Positions 18,160 through 35,581 of a DNA stretch of 64,000 bases are shown here, piece by piece. Positions within the stretch are counted from its first letter, which is position 1, and each line of letters opens with the position of its first letter. The stretch lies in the NCBI GenBank assembly GCA_964030475.1, contig CAXIPT010000003.1:4400131-4464130 (forward strand), given 5' to 3'. Below the pieces are notes generated by a model. It had not been told where the DNA came from and made no database searches. It saw only the letters and a program-made list of their open reading frames with translations. This DNA comes from Tethya wilhelma (taxonomy: Eukaryota; Porifera; Demospongiae; Tethyida; Tethyidae). Position numbers and translations under genes: made by a program.

Positions 18160-21100
18160 ATGTCAACCTTCCCAAAGCAATGGATTCCCTTGCAGAAACA
18201 GCTGGTCCCCAAAGCGAAGCAAGCAGGCAGTGTGTATCAAAGAAACCTGCTCAGGAGGCACAGGGAAGCTATCAACGCTGCTCTGACGCGGGGCTACCTC
18301 AAGCTATTGGACCAGAAGTTCATTCTCGAGTCTCAGCTTGAGGCGGAAGAAGCTGCTGAACTTGGAGATGTTTTGCGAATCTCTGTGAATGCACGCAGCG
18401 TGCAAGCATTGGATGATATTGCAGTGTTGTCGTGTGTGCGTCTCAGGATTTGCAACTTGGCCTCATGCTATCTCAGTGACATCAGTGCTTTCTATGGCAG
18501 TGTAAACTTACTGAAGCTGGATGTCTCCAACAATCAGGTATTCATTTATGCAACCAATATCATTATTATGTACCATTTGCAGGCTGTGATGGCATGCTAT
18601 TTAATAGCCTATATAGCAATAATTCAAGCTCTTCCCTATGTGCTATAATGATTCATTGAATGTACAGATTAGCCGTCTCCCAGCTGCTGATTTCTGGTCA
18701 TCGCTCAGTAGTTTGCGCGTACTCTATCTCAATGGCAACGCAATCAGTGAAAAAGAAAGCACGTCAAAACTTAACAGCTGTCCTGAGCTGCACGCTCTCA
18801 CTCTCTACGGTACACCTCTTGCTTTGATGAAGAACTACAGACACCATGTGGTCAATAGGTAAGATGCTTCTATTGTTAATTAGTGAAAAACACCTCTTCG
18901 TATAAATCAATTTTGGCGACAAAAATAATTATCAGTATTGTGATTAGCATGATGAGCGAGGATGGTGTTAAGTTGTGATAATATTGAAAAATTTAAATCT
19001 GTTTCCAACCTAAGTGTGCATCATGTAGCTTACGCCAATGTGAAATTGAATTGACACATTAATAATAATTATTGAACATTGCAGCATATTCTCGTTGAGA
19101 GCGTTAGACTATCATGTCATATCGGACGAAGAGATTGTAGAAAATCTCCACCTGAATGACCCCTTTCAGCCTCTCTCCAGCCACTTCAAGATACAGCTCT
19201 ACAAGTCATGCCCAGCAGTGAGTGCATGAATGCCACAGTCAATGCACCAACATAGCTATACATGCATATATACCTGTTCTTCCAATTGATTGTCTATTTC
19301 TCAGGGAACCAGTTACAAGGAAGAGCTGCATGGTATCTACAGCATGCTGCTAGCTGTGAACACAATTCTGGCTAGCTACTCACCAGTAATGATCATCCAG
19401 AGGTGGACTCGAGGGTGGCTAACAAGAAGGACGTTGGCTAAGAGTAACAACTCCAAAATAAAGTTAGTCAAAGAAATAGTAAACTAATCATAAGAGAGTT
19501 TTATTAGAGAAATCTTCTATTTCAGAGCATTTATGAACAGGAAGATAATCAGTTCAAAGAAACAAATCGGACAGTTTCGACGATTGTCCAAATCTCATCC
19601 AGAATCTGTCCGCAAGACCATTTCAGCCGAAGTACCAATTATACACCCAACACGAGACACAAAGAAGGCTTCAAACCCACCGCCTCCAACTCCCATGACC
19701 CCTAGGAGAAGAAAACCAACTAGCATTGAAACACACATTATTGGAATGGACGGAGAGTCATCACGCCTGAAGTACACCATGCACATCAACTTGAGAAAGC
19801 TACACCAGAATGTGGTTGATGCAGACGAGACTGTAGACAATGGCAAGGCATTCCGAAGTGTGTTTCAGAGGAAGCAGGCAAAAGCTGTTAAGACTTCAAG
19901 TGATCGAGAACATCGGAGGGTGCTCAAACTACCAGAAGTTGAAAACAAATCACCACCAAAGTTAGTGATTCCTGAGCAAGAGCACACTTCTGACAAAGAG
20001 AGAAGTCCAAGTGACAAACAACCAAAGGATAATGACACAAAAGGAGATGCAATGAAGCTCTCTGGACAAGCAGCTCGAGTACTACCTCATGATGCCCTCC
20101 CTGATTTGGCAACTAGTAGAAAAGACACTGGACGAATGATTCGAGAAGCTGAAAAGGAGATTAATCGAGCTAGAACTGAGATGAAACAGCCCCCACAAAG
20201 GAAACCTAAACAGCCGGGATTAAGCAAGGATGATTTCTTCTTAACCAGATCCAGTGGTACGATGGCTCTATCGAGCCTAGTAGCTGCAGAGAAGGTACAC
20301 AATGCTAGGAAGAAAAATGAAGAGTTGATAAGAAAAGCAAACTTAGTTGCAAAAGTTAGACAAGAGAGGGTTCTCAGGCAGAGCAAAATTGAAGAGTTTT
20401 GGGAAACGCTAAAGGACAATAATAGGGAATGGAAAGATGCCAAGGACCAGAGACTTCATCAAATGAAGCAAAAGCTGGAAAGTAAGCAAAACAAAGAGTT
20501 CCTCGAGAGGTCAAAGATGTGTAATGTCATGGCTGAAAATATGCAAACGCAAGCCGAAGAGCAGGAGTTTGCCAGCAAGTTTAACCAGCAGAACACAATG
20601 GTTGTGAATACACTATCCAAAGAAGATCGCCGAGCATCCAAAGATAGTGTGTTCTCTGAAACAAAGGAGAAAGTCCAAGAGGCTAAAGCACTGTCTCTAG
20701 AGCAGCAAGAGCTGGTCAACAAATACATGGAGATGAGAAAAGCTAGACTTTTACAGGAAGGGATAGCAGCTAAGAATGAGCTGGATGCAAAAATGGTTGA
20801 GGTAAGAATGATTAAGTTTATTGCTGACAGAATGTTTTTATTCGTGATACTTTGCAGGCTGTTTCGCTTCGACTGATTGAAGCAAAGCGTAAAGTTGCTA
20901 AAGAAGTCGCTCGAAAGCAAGCAGCAAGAACAGCCATTGCTATTGCCAAAGAAGAAATAAGAAAAGGACCTCATCATCCCGGAGAGAGCATTCCCGCTCT
21001 CAGTGGACCACCAGTCAAGCTCGACACCCTGCACTCCAGCTCTGGAGTCGGACCACATGCTGATTCAGCCACCATTAGCACACAGACTCCACCCCACGTG

Positions 21101-21346
21101 AAACGACTCAACCGAGAGGCTCACAAGACGTGGCAAAGAGGCAGTGAAACACTACGAGGAGAGGGTGCTGGTCACTTCCCCGTGTTGCCACTTGCTGAGG
21201 AGTCACCGATGATGTACGAGATGATGCATCCGGGACAGGTGCACACTAGCAGAATGAATACTCCATTTTCAGAGCTTGACTCCAGCACACCATGCGGTAC
21301 AATAAGTACCAACAGTTTATTCATCAGATGTCAGAAAGTTAGTTAA
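18160..21346 (+). CDS. LRRIQ3: LRRIQ3-like leucine-rich repeat and IQ-motif protein
   Basis: Exons 18160-18537, 18668-18858, 19085-19217, 19305-19462, 19526-20801 and 20858-21346 total 2625 bases, 874 residues. The N-terminal leucine-rich repeats (~95-190: VRLRICNLASCYLSD, NLLKLDVSNNQ, SLRVLYLNGNAIS, ALTLYGTPLAL) lead into SIFSLRALDYHVISDEEI, the LRR cap shared with vertebrate LRRIQ3. GTSYKEELHGIYSMLLAVNTILA then leads to an IQ motif (IIQRWTRGWLTRRTLAK, ~245). The rest is charged and coiled-coil rich (~480-720). IQ motifs bind calmodulin; LRRIQ3 is poorly characterised and expressed in ciliated and testis tissue in vertebrates. The first ATG of the frame after the upstream microsatellite is used; a start further upstream beyond the N cannot be excluded. 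Confidence 0.87.
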
Positions 21347-21725
21347 TTATCATTCATACATGCAGGGGGTCCCCCCTAAGTGTTTCTCGAGAACTTGTTA
21401 TTATTTTGTAATGATAAACAAAAGGAAAAAGAAAAAAAAAATAATGACTTGACTGCATGTAGTGCAAACTATAATAAAAGTAAATAGTGTTATAGTAATA
21501 CAACATACTTCCTGGCAACAAAACTGACACTTTATGTGACAAAACTATACAAAAATAGCAACAAGTCGACACTATGACCACAATTACTAGTATATATACA
21601 TATACAAAGAGTTAACACAATAAGAATAATTATACTGCATTTGGCTATGCCAACAACAAACATACAACACAGGACACACTACGATGGTAAACACATACAT
21701 AATCATTACGGCAACACAAGACAAC
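21347..21725. other. Convergent intergenic spacer, no gene seen
   Basis: AT-rich sequence between the stops of LRRIQ3 (+) and ABL (-). It should hold both 3' untranslated regions; AATAAAAG at 21473-21480 may be a poly(A) signal. I see no ORF or repeat of note. Confidence 0.7.
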
Positions 21726-27578
<5,853 letters not shown>

Positions 27579-28005
27579 ACTGTTTTTATACAAATCTCTG
27601 AAAATATATAATAGAAGAGACAAATGTTATGTTTAGTACTTCCACAAACGGTTTCAGGTAAAAAGTATCATTACCTACCAGTACGTAGCGTTGTTGGCTA
27701 TGGATGTGACTACATTGAAGTTAGGGAGGTTGTCTGAATGGTGAAACTCTTCACTGCACTACTAGATCCGCTCCGAAATCAAAAAGTCTACTTGCCAAAC
27801 ACTGGCTTCCAAATCGTTCGCTTTCTGGTCTCGTGCACGTTTAATGACTTGTCAATGTAATCACATGATCCCAGTTTTCGCGGGAAATTTAAATATGAAG
27901 TAAATATTGAGAGAAATCTAGTCATGGTCGTCAAACAATCATGTAATAAATTATGCAACTAACACATAGCAGCAATTGTAACACATAGCTGATCAATTCA
28001 TCAAT
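27579..28005. other. Spacer between ABL and PDX1
   Basis: A 427 bp stretch upstream of the ABL start and downstream of the PDX1 stop, both on the minus strand. It should hold the ABL promoter and the PDX1 3' untranslated region. No ORF or repeat is seen. Confidence 0.6.
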
Positions 28006-29652
28006 CTAAGCAGTCTTAGTAGAGTGTGTACTCTCCCTATGTGCCCACTTTTCAGAAAGGTTTTCACAATTGAGACCAACCTGTTACAACAAGACACGAC
28101 CATCACCAATCAACACACTCTCAGCACAGTATACTAACTACTTTAAGATTGATCACACTCACCATGGGTTCACCTAAGTCTTCACTGATATCTGCCAATA
28201 GTTTTGGATCATTAAAATGAGTAACTGCTTGCACCATTGCTTTGGCTCTCTTCTCAGGATTTCCGCTCTTGAAGATGCCAGAACCAACAAACACACCGTC
28301 AACACCAAGCTGCATCAACAAGGACACATCTGCAGGGGTGGCTGGAGAGGGGAAAAAATCATGCTGAAATTATCATACTGGATTGCATCAGAATTTTTAC
28401 TGCACATACCTAGACCACCTGCAGCAAAGTTGACGACAGGCAATCGACCCAGTTTTGCTGTCTTTTGAAGTAGATCTATGGGTACACCGAGCTGTTTGGC
28501 GTAGCCATAGAGCTCTGAGGGGTTCATAGCTTGAGCTAGCCGAATCTCACGATTGATCTGTCGAGCGTGACGTACTGCTTCAACTACATTACCTGATGGA
28601 TAACACAAAGTGCCATCGTTTGTACATCATATTGTTCTGCACACATACTGAAGACTTGCTACTGTAGTACCTTACACAACCTGACAGCTTAACCCAATAA
28701 CCCTCATTGTTTGTGCATATTGAAAAAAAAAAACACACTTAAGAATCAACAAGAAGTCATGTTCATAATGGTCACCTTCAATGACACAAATGTCGTTCAT
28801 ATGAGAACATACTAACCTGTTCCGGCTTCTCCCTTTGTCCTTATCATGGCTGCTCCTTCGGCTATCCTTCTCAGTGCCTCTCCAAGGTTTCTTGCACCGC
28901 ACACAAAGGGAACAGTGAATGAATGCTTGTCTATGTGATTCTCGTCATCAGCTGGCGTCAATACTGCAATTGTAAGTATACATATAGGGGAATACTTTGT
29001 AGTGAAAACTTACTACCTGGTATGACACAGAGCATTTAATCTCATCTCAAGTTGTAAAGAGTTATGGAAGTGATAGATAACACACAATGGATCATGTTCA
29101 CTCTCACCCTCCGATTCATCAATGAAGTCAGCTCCCATACTCTGTAGAATCTGTGCCTCTGCAAAATGACCAATCCGACATTTTGCCATCACCGGAATTG
29201 TCACGGCTTCCATAATCTCCTTCACTTTCTAAAGCCAAAACACACAATGACACTTGAGTATTAACTACTATTTCTAATCTACGTCTTAGACAGGTCGTAC
29301 TTTAGGGTCTGCCATGCGTGCAACACCTCCATCCTTCCTGATATCAGCAGGAACCTTCTCCAATGCCATGACGGCACATGCACCAGCCTCTTCAGCTATC
29401 CTGGCTTGGTTGGCGTTCACCACATCCATGATAATACCCCCCTTCAACATTTGTGCCAGGCCTGCTTTCACTGTAAAGGTCCCCTTCTGTTGGCCACCAT
29501 CTCCTTTCTCCTCTGTGTAGGGTAAAATGTAGGGAGACATAGTCAAAACAGAAGCTCTATTGGATATGACTACCTTTACCAGATAAGTTATCTTGTTCAA
29601 AAGAACACTGACACATACCATTTGTTTTACTGCTGTCTGCCAAGCTCGACAT
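28006..29652 (-). CDS. PDX1: Pyridoxal 5'-phosphate synthase, PDX1/SNZ subunit
   Basis: Exons 29652-29619, 29512-29301, 29228-29108, 28963-28817, 28592-28410, 28341-28163 and 28080-28006 give 316 residues. The SNZ signature [55 protein letters not shown] contains the first catalytic lysine (ALEK). [37 protein letters not shown] and [12 protein letters not shown] carry the second lysine and the phosphate site, and [29 protein letters not shown] closes the barrel. The enzyme builds PLP from ribose 5-phosphate, glyceraldehyde 3-phosphate and ammonia. I chose the ATG of MSSLADSSK; an in-frame ATG at 29742 would add 30 residues. The gene is head to head with PDX2, which supplies the ammonia. Introns and animal neighbours rule out bacterial contamination. 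Confidence 0.97.
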
Positions 29653-29945
29653 CTTTATCTTTCCTCTGCTGATTGTATTTTTCTGTCTCTGACCCTCGAC
29701 AGCTCCAGTCACAGCAGTTGTCTTACGGACCCAAATGGCCAATTAATTGAAGTGGGTGGAGCTAAGGATATGATGCAACCACAAACCACTTGGTGGCCAC
29801 GTGTGTGGCAGTTTATTATGATTCAATCACGCATAACTTGTTCTGTGTCACTTGCTTGGATGATGTAAATGCAGGCTTCTCTCTACTCAATTTCATGTAA
29901 CAAAAAATGACAGTAGGATCCAGGAATTATCACTAATCTAGTAAC
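29653..29945. promoter_or_regulatory. Shared promoter region of PDX1 and PDX2
   Basis: 293 bp between the divergent start codons of the two subunits of one enzyme. An in-frame extension of PDX1 (to 29742) falls inside it. No TATA box or known operator is obvious; co-regulation is inferred from arrangement. Confidence 0.6.
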
Positions 29946-30841
29946 ATGTCAAAGACTGAAGCATCAGTGTCTGTTGGAGTGCTCTGTATCCAAGGAGCTT
30001 TCATCGAACACATCCGGATGCTGGAGAAGTTAGCTGTGGCTCGTCAAGACACTTGCAAAGTGACTGTAGTTGATGTAAGAAGACCGTCTCATTTGTCGAA
30101 TCTTGATGGATTGATCATTCCTGGAGGAGAGAGTACCACATTGAGTGTCTTCCTAAAGAAGAACAACTTTGAAGAAGCTCTCAAGTCTTGGATCTTTGAT
30201 GAGAAGAAACCAGGTGTTGTTTGGGGCACCTGTGCAGGATTGATACTACTCTCTGATGAAGTAGCCAGTCAGAAGCAAGGAGGACAAGTGACGGTGTGTT
30301 CATTATTATGTGGTATAGGTTTGTGCAAGCCTGGTGTTTGTACACACGCTATATTATCTATGGTAAACAGATCCATGTATACATAAATATAGGTCAAATA
30401 ATTTTTTTTTAAAAAAAAATTGTACGATGCAACAAATTCGTAGTATTGCATCAGTCAAATTAATAGTACACTATCTATCCCATTGTGTAGATTGGAGGCC
30501 TGCAGATCAGGTGCACAAGAAACATGTACGGGCGACAGATTAGCAGCTTTGAGTCTCCTGTGAAGCTTCATGCCGATGCTTTACACAGGTCTAACACATC
30601 AACCTCAATAAGCGATGAATGTCATGGAGTATTTATCCGTGCGCCTGGAATAGCTGAAGTGTTGTCTCCAAGTGTGAAGGTCCTAGCTAGCCTCTCAGAC
30701 AAAGACAATAGCATTGTTGCAGTACAGCAGAAAAATCTGATAGCAACTAGTTTTCATCCCGAATTAACTGATGACATGCGCTGGCATGCATACTTCCTGG
30801 ACCAAATATTCAAGCAAAACTTCCCGAAAATATCATTCTGA
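29946..30841 (+). CDS. PDX2: Pyridoxal 5'-phosphate synthase, PDX2/SNO glutaminase subunit
   Basis: Exons 29946-30293 and 30491-30841 give 232 residues. A class I glutamine amidotransferase of the PdxT type: VGVLCIQGAFIEHIRMLE at the N-terminus, LIIPGGESTTLS (oxyanion loop), catalytic Cys in WGTCAGLILLSDE, and catalytic His and Glu in TSFHPELTDD. It hydrolyses glutamine and channels ammonia to PDX1 in a 12+12 complex. The length is slightly above the bacterial ~195. The pair has, to my recollection, been described from the sponge Suberites as SNZ/SNO homologues; nearly all other animals lack both. Confidence 0.96.
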
Positions 30842-30938
30842 AATAGTATTATTTATTGTTCATGCAAATATTCTCTCAGTATTTTTTTAAAAAAATATTT
30901 ATTATGTTCTCCATAAATGATGTAAGGACAATGTACAT

Positions 30939-31526
30939 TCAAAGATGATATTTGCCTGATTCAATTCTAAATGAAACTGATTTCCTCAATTGACTGTCCG
31001 TACCACTTGGCCCACCTGAAGCCAGGGTCCCTCTGGCTTGTGATTCAACTCCACTCTTTTTCATTGAGCTCTTTTTCTTTGCAGCTGGAGGACGGTGCTC
31101 TTCTCCTGCCACTCTCCTAGTGTGTGTGGCTGCAGTATAAGACTCATCATCCATCATTAAGTTGAAACTGTGATCTCTCACTCCAGGAGTAAGAAGACTC
31201 TTGAAGTAGTCGGTGCTACATGTGTCCTTTCGTGATAGTCTCTTTGTAAGGGAAGGCTTTGATGCTTTATCAGAACCCATTGACATTGCAGCAGATAATG
31301 ATCTTGCTTTTGACACTTCTAAACGTTTCTCCAGGATTCGAAGTTTTGTAGCAGCAACTTGTTGATCTTGTGAAATGCACTTAAACAGATGCTTTGTCTC
31401 TCTCTTCAGATCATCAAGCGTTTGTTGCAATAGCCTGTCTTCTTTGTTCATAGTGTTTTGTACATGAGGTGGAAGTTGAAGAGTCAAACTTCCCTTGTTG
31501 CTTTTGCTCTTTGCTCTACAAGCCAT
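30939..31526 (-). CDS. Unrecognised coiled-coil protein, 195 residues, intronless
   Basis: A single-exon ORF. The in-frame ATG at 31526 (MACRAKSKSN) is preferred; another at 31550 would add eight residues. A heptad-like helix (residues ~30-75, EDRLLQQTLDDLKRETKHLFK and RILEKRLEVSKARSL) is followed by a basic Ser/Lys-rich region with KKKSSMKKSG and LRKSVSFRIES, a likely phosphorylation site. No signal peptide or membrane segment. The start lies 176 bp from the divergent MVB12 start, and the end 97 bp from the PDX2 stop. Its position between two certain genes and its clean length support it as real; I cannot name the family. Confidence 0.65.
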   Translation of the reverse strand: MACRAKSKSNKGSLTLQLPPHVQNTMNKEDRLLQQTLDDLKRETKHLFKCISQDQQVAATKLRILEKRLEVSKARSLSAAMSMGSDKASKPSLTKRLSRKDTCSTDYFKSLLTPGVRDHSFNLMMDDESYTAATHTRRVAGEEHRPPAAKKKSSMKKSGVESQARGTLASGGPSGTDSQLRKSVSFRIESGKYHL

Positions 31527-31702
31527 TATACAAAGCTTGAGTGCATGCACACAATGCAGGAGAGTGTGAAAAGTGACACCTTACAAAATGTATCATTATC
31601 CAGCTATCACACATAATTGATTGCACATGTGCATGTGGTTACAAAGCTCCACCCAATTCACGCCCATTAACACAATCTGTGTGTAAAGCGATAAGACTAA
31701 TA

Positions 31703-33101
31703 ATGACCACTAATGAAGATTGGGACACTTTGGACGACGCTATGGCTGGTCAGTTAGTGATAACTGACATAGCCATTCTCTCCAAGAAAGAAAAGGCACC
31801 CAGAGATTATGTGGTGGTACGTTTTCCTGTTGATTTCTGTGACTTTTGAGTATGTGTCTGTGTGTGTGATATATAAAAACTTTCAACGGTTAGATTGAGA
31901 ACACCCATGATGGCAAGAAAGCCAACTTCCCTGAGGGTAGATTAGGATTAACTACACGTTATATCTGCTACACCAAGAAAGCTGCTTCTCCTCAAAGAGT
32001 AAGTTGATGTTCACTGCATCTATAGAATATATTTAGTAAAAGTAAAATTAATCATCTGTACGATTTTAAATGTGATCAGGGTTTTGTGGTGGTTACTGAT
32101 CTGAAAGTATTACCTGCAAGTGATCGCCCCCCACTTAAATATCTACCACTCATACACACCCATGATGATAGTAAGTATATGTCCCTACTGTTGTACACTG
32201 TATTACATTCACATCCTATTTTCACCAACTCCTGTTATAGACACAAAGGCTTTCAGTTCAAGACAGTTGCTGTGTCGATTTGAAGCACAAGAACAAGCAA
32301 AACATGGTATATCTGACATTGCTATTCTTAGTGCCCACAAGAAAGAAGATGTTCCAAGTGGATACAAACGACTTCCGTAAGTTCCCAATGCACTTCTATG
32401 TGTGGATCCACTAGTACCGAAAATTTTGTTACTCCTTTTGCAGGGAAATAAATGGTTTCAGTATATGCTTCAAAACTGCTCCAGTACCAAAGAAAAAAGG
32501 TAGTAACGGAAAAGACTCCCAAGCATCCTCTCAGAAAGAAACTCCAAACCAGACTGATACGTAGGTCTATGGTTTAATAGTGCTGCATGTTCATAATAAC
32601 ATGTATTTATGTATACAACATAGCATTAGCCAACCGGATACGGCTATTGGTGGGAAGAAGCCTAGATCAGGTATATAATATATGTGCCACTCGATTATAC
32701 ATGTGTATTACCAATTATGTTCTGGCTATACGCAGCAATTGATGGACTACAGTTTGAATTGAAAGAAGGCGGGGCCACCACACAACAGTTGGTAGAGGTA
32801 TGTGTTTGAGTTACTGTACCAGCTTCCTTGCATTGAGCTCGCTGTACCAAGGGCTCAGCTGAAGTAGCCATACTCAGTGATAAATAATGTTTGTCTGTTT
32901 CTATAGTTTGCACTTGGTGATCTCCGTGTGTTGACATTGCAAGATGTAGAGGACAAGGTAAGTGACAAATGTGATCAAATGTGATCAAATGTGGTTTCAA
33001 AAAAAAAGTGTTTTTTTTAATGTGCTGTGATCCTTATTTCTTTGCAGTATGACTATGACTTTTCCTTCAGCAAGAACATAACAACTCAAGTGCAGTCATG
33101 A
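31703..33101 (+). CDS. MVB12B: ESCRT-I subunit MVB12
   Basis: Exons 31703-31816, 31894-31998, 32080-32170, 32241-32376, 32444-32560, 32624-32670, 32736-32797, 32907-32957 and 33048-33101 give 258 residues with all phases matched. The N-terminal half is the MABP domain (ITDIAILSKKEKAPRDYVV, LGLTTRYICYTKKA, VVTDLKVLPASDRPPLKYLPL, ISDIAILSAHKK). The C-terminus is the UMA motif that binds the ESCRT-I core: LVEFALGDLRVLTLQDVEDKYDYDFSF. MVB12 joins TSG101, VPS28 and VPS37 in sorting ubiquitinated cargo into multivesicular bodies. Vertebrates have MVB12A and MVB12B; this single gene cannot be assigned to one. Two near-identical MABP repeats (ITDIAILS and ISDIAILS) are visible. Confidence 0.93.
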
Positions 33102-33269
33102 TTGACGAAGAACAGGGACATTTGCTTGTTGATTAGAAATGTTTGTGGGTTTTTTGTTTGTTGATGTGACCATTGTACAAATTTTTTTTTCGTACTTGCT
33201 CTATTTATACGAAAACAATATTTATTGCGAAGGGTCAAAGTTTAGCCGAACGCGCGATAGAGAAGCGAC

Positions 33270-34188
33270 ATGGCCGAGTCCTCCTACCCATCTACCACTG
33301 AAACCAGGACCAACAGGGAGACCATTAACAAGGAATCCATCAAGAAAGGGTTCGGTGACTTTAAGAAGTTTGCGTCCACCAATTTCACTCGTGCAAGACA
33401 GGTGAGTTTTTAGACGCCCCCCACATGCATAAACTGCTTGTGTTCCACACCCCCTATGCAGTATGTGACAGAGAAAACCAACAAGACTGCTACTGTTACC
33501 GAGTATGATTCGGAGTTTGCAAGTCTCGCTAAACAGCTGGACCAGATCAAGCTGGTCACTGAGAAAATGCTGTCGCATGTTCTAAGCATAATGCAACCCA
33601 ACCCAAGTGAGTGCTTTCAAGCATCGATCTTCGTTGTATTGACTGACGTGTCTCACCTTTTCACATTGAACACTTCTCTCTTTGTTTGTCTTACACGTAT
33701 CTATGCATCTTAAGCACATTTTCCTTGTTGGCTTGTATGCACTACATCATCATGCTGATGCTACACGTACACACGTACACATGTACACACTTACAACTGT
33801 AGATGCTCGCCTTGAGGATTGGGCACGTACAAAGTTTGACCGTCCAAGATCTCACCGTGTCAGTGAACATACTCTCTTCAGCACCGATCTTGCAAAAGCT
33901 GGTGAAGGGTTTGGCACTGAAACACAATATGGTAGGTCACTGTGGATTGAGGTCTGACTTATTTAAAATATAACGTTGGTTTGTTTGTTTGTTTGTGCAG
34001 GCTCCTACTTGTCGAGATGCTCTGAAGTGGAAGGCAAGCTTGCTGATAGCCGAAGGAGATTTGAAGAGAAAGTAACGTCAGAGGTGATCACTCCTCTCAA
34101 AGCTTTCATGGAGATTGATATGAAGGCAGTGATGGTGAGTGTATGAGTAGGTGTATTTACTAAATATCAGTTGAAAGTACACATTTCA

Positions 34189-34221
<33 letters not shown>

Positions 34222-35250
34222 CTGTTTCACAGAAAGAAAAGAGGTTACTAGCAGTCAACCGTCTTGATCTGGATGCCTACAAAGCAGCAGCTAACAAAGC
34301 ACAAGGAGATGAAAAAGTGCAAGCTGTAAGAAATACTAAAGTACAATAAGATGTCATTTTGGTATAATAAATATTATAATATTTCTTAATAGGCTGAAGC
34401 AAACCTTAGGGTTGCCCAAGCGGATTTTGATGCACAACTTGAAAAGGTTCGAAAGTCAATGAAGAAGATTGTGGAGACCAATGCCAACCACATGGGCTAC
34501 CTGAGAGCATTCATGTCAGCACAGAGGTCCTACTTTGCTGAATGTCAGCTCCATCTCGGAGACCTTGAGGGAGACCCTGGTAGCTACACCAGGTGAGAAA
34601 CATTTACGGGAGCTGTTTTTTTGAGTTTGAGGTTTCGTTTTCAACAAAGCAACTCTTTCTTTGCGAATAGTTTCAGCTCTCTTGGTAGTGGTAGCAAACC
34701 CAAGGAGGTGTTGACTGCCAAGTTTGAAGTGGATGGTGTAGAGCTGGACAGAGAGGACTCTCGGAAAGCAAGGATGCTGTACGATTACGAAGCTGAGAGT
34801 GAATCTGAATTGACTGTCAATTCAGGAGAGGTAGTTCCATTGTTGTAGTAGTGTCATTGTCCTGCATTGTTATTGTGGGAGTGCCTGAGGTTACTCATGA
34901 AGATTAGTTCATGACTCCCCCAGTCATCAAGATAGTAAGTACTTGGTATGAGGGTTAGTGTACACACCACTACAATGGACATGAGTGGGGCTTTCTTGAC
35001 GTTGAACTGAACTGCAGTAATGATTTTGTGGAGGCAAGTTAGTTTAGGTGGCTATGTGTGGAATCCCCAGGCCCTGTGCTGTTGTAGGTGTATCTTAACA
35101 ATCTTCCTCTTCTCTGTGTCAACTTCTCTCTGTTTGTCCTTCCTGCAGCTGCTCATGGTGACTCCCATTCCTGGTGATGATGATTACACCATGGCTGAGG
35201 CCAATGGGAAGAGTGGGAAGATACCAAAGTCTTACATAGAGTTCCTCTGA
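33270..35250 (+). CDS. SH3GLB1: Endophilin-B (BAR and SH3 protein)
   Basis: Exons 33270-33401, 33462-33606, 33803-33931, 34001-34134, 34233-34325, 34393-34592, 34671-34830 and 35149-35250 give 364 residues (human SH3GLB1 365). The N-BAR domain spans ~20-260: KFASTNFTRARQYVTEKT, LSIMQPNPNARLEDW, EVITPLKAFMEIDMKAVMKEKRLLAVNRLDLDAYK. A short linker leads to the SH3 domain (~305-364: KARMLYDYEAESESELTVNSGE to GKIPKSYIEFL). Endophilin-B proteins bend membranes and act at mitochondria, Golgi and autophagosomes. The SH3 domain is odd: the Trp that normally opens the ligand groove (DWL/DWW) reads DDDYTMAEA here. Vertebrate SH3GLB1 and SH3GLB2 cannot be told apart for this single gene. Confidence 0.94.
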
Positions 35251-35581
35251 AGCTGTTGGGTTACATGTATTTGTCCCCAGAGAATAGGTTTGTATATATT
35301 GAAAACATATATTGTGTTTGATATAAGCAGGTCATTTTGTGTGTGCGTGTATATATTGATTATAAAAACCATTTTGAAAGTGATGTTTTAAGATATAACT
35401 GTTTGTACAGTTTATAGTTGGGTTTTCGTATAATTGTCCTATATATATATATAATTTTTTTATTCTTTGATTAAAAATTTATCTATTTTGACATCACAAT
35501 AATTATCACAAAGTTCACAGCATGTGTATAATTTATTATACTATAGATTGATAAAAAATAACACACTCGACAAAAATAGAT
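35251..35581. other. Convergent spacer between endophilin-B and TMEM203
   Basis: 331 bp of very AT-rich sequence with a short (AT)n run near 35443-35452; it should hold the two 3' untranslated regions. No gene seen. Confidence 0.65.

Noticed and set aside
28006..30841. Bacterial contamination or symbiont origin of the B6 genes
   Set aside because: Both genes contain spliceosomal introns and are embedded between animal genes.
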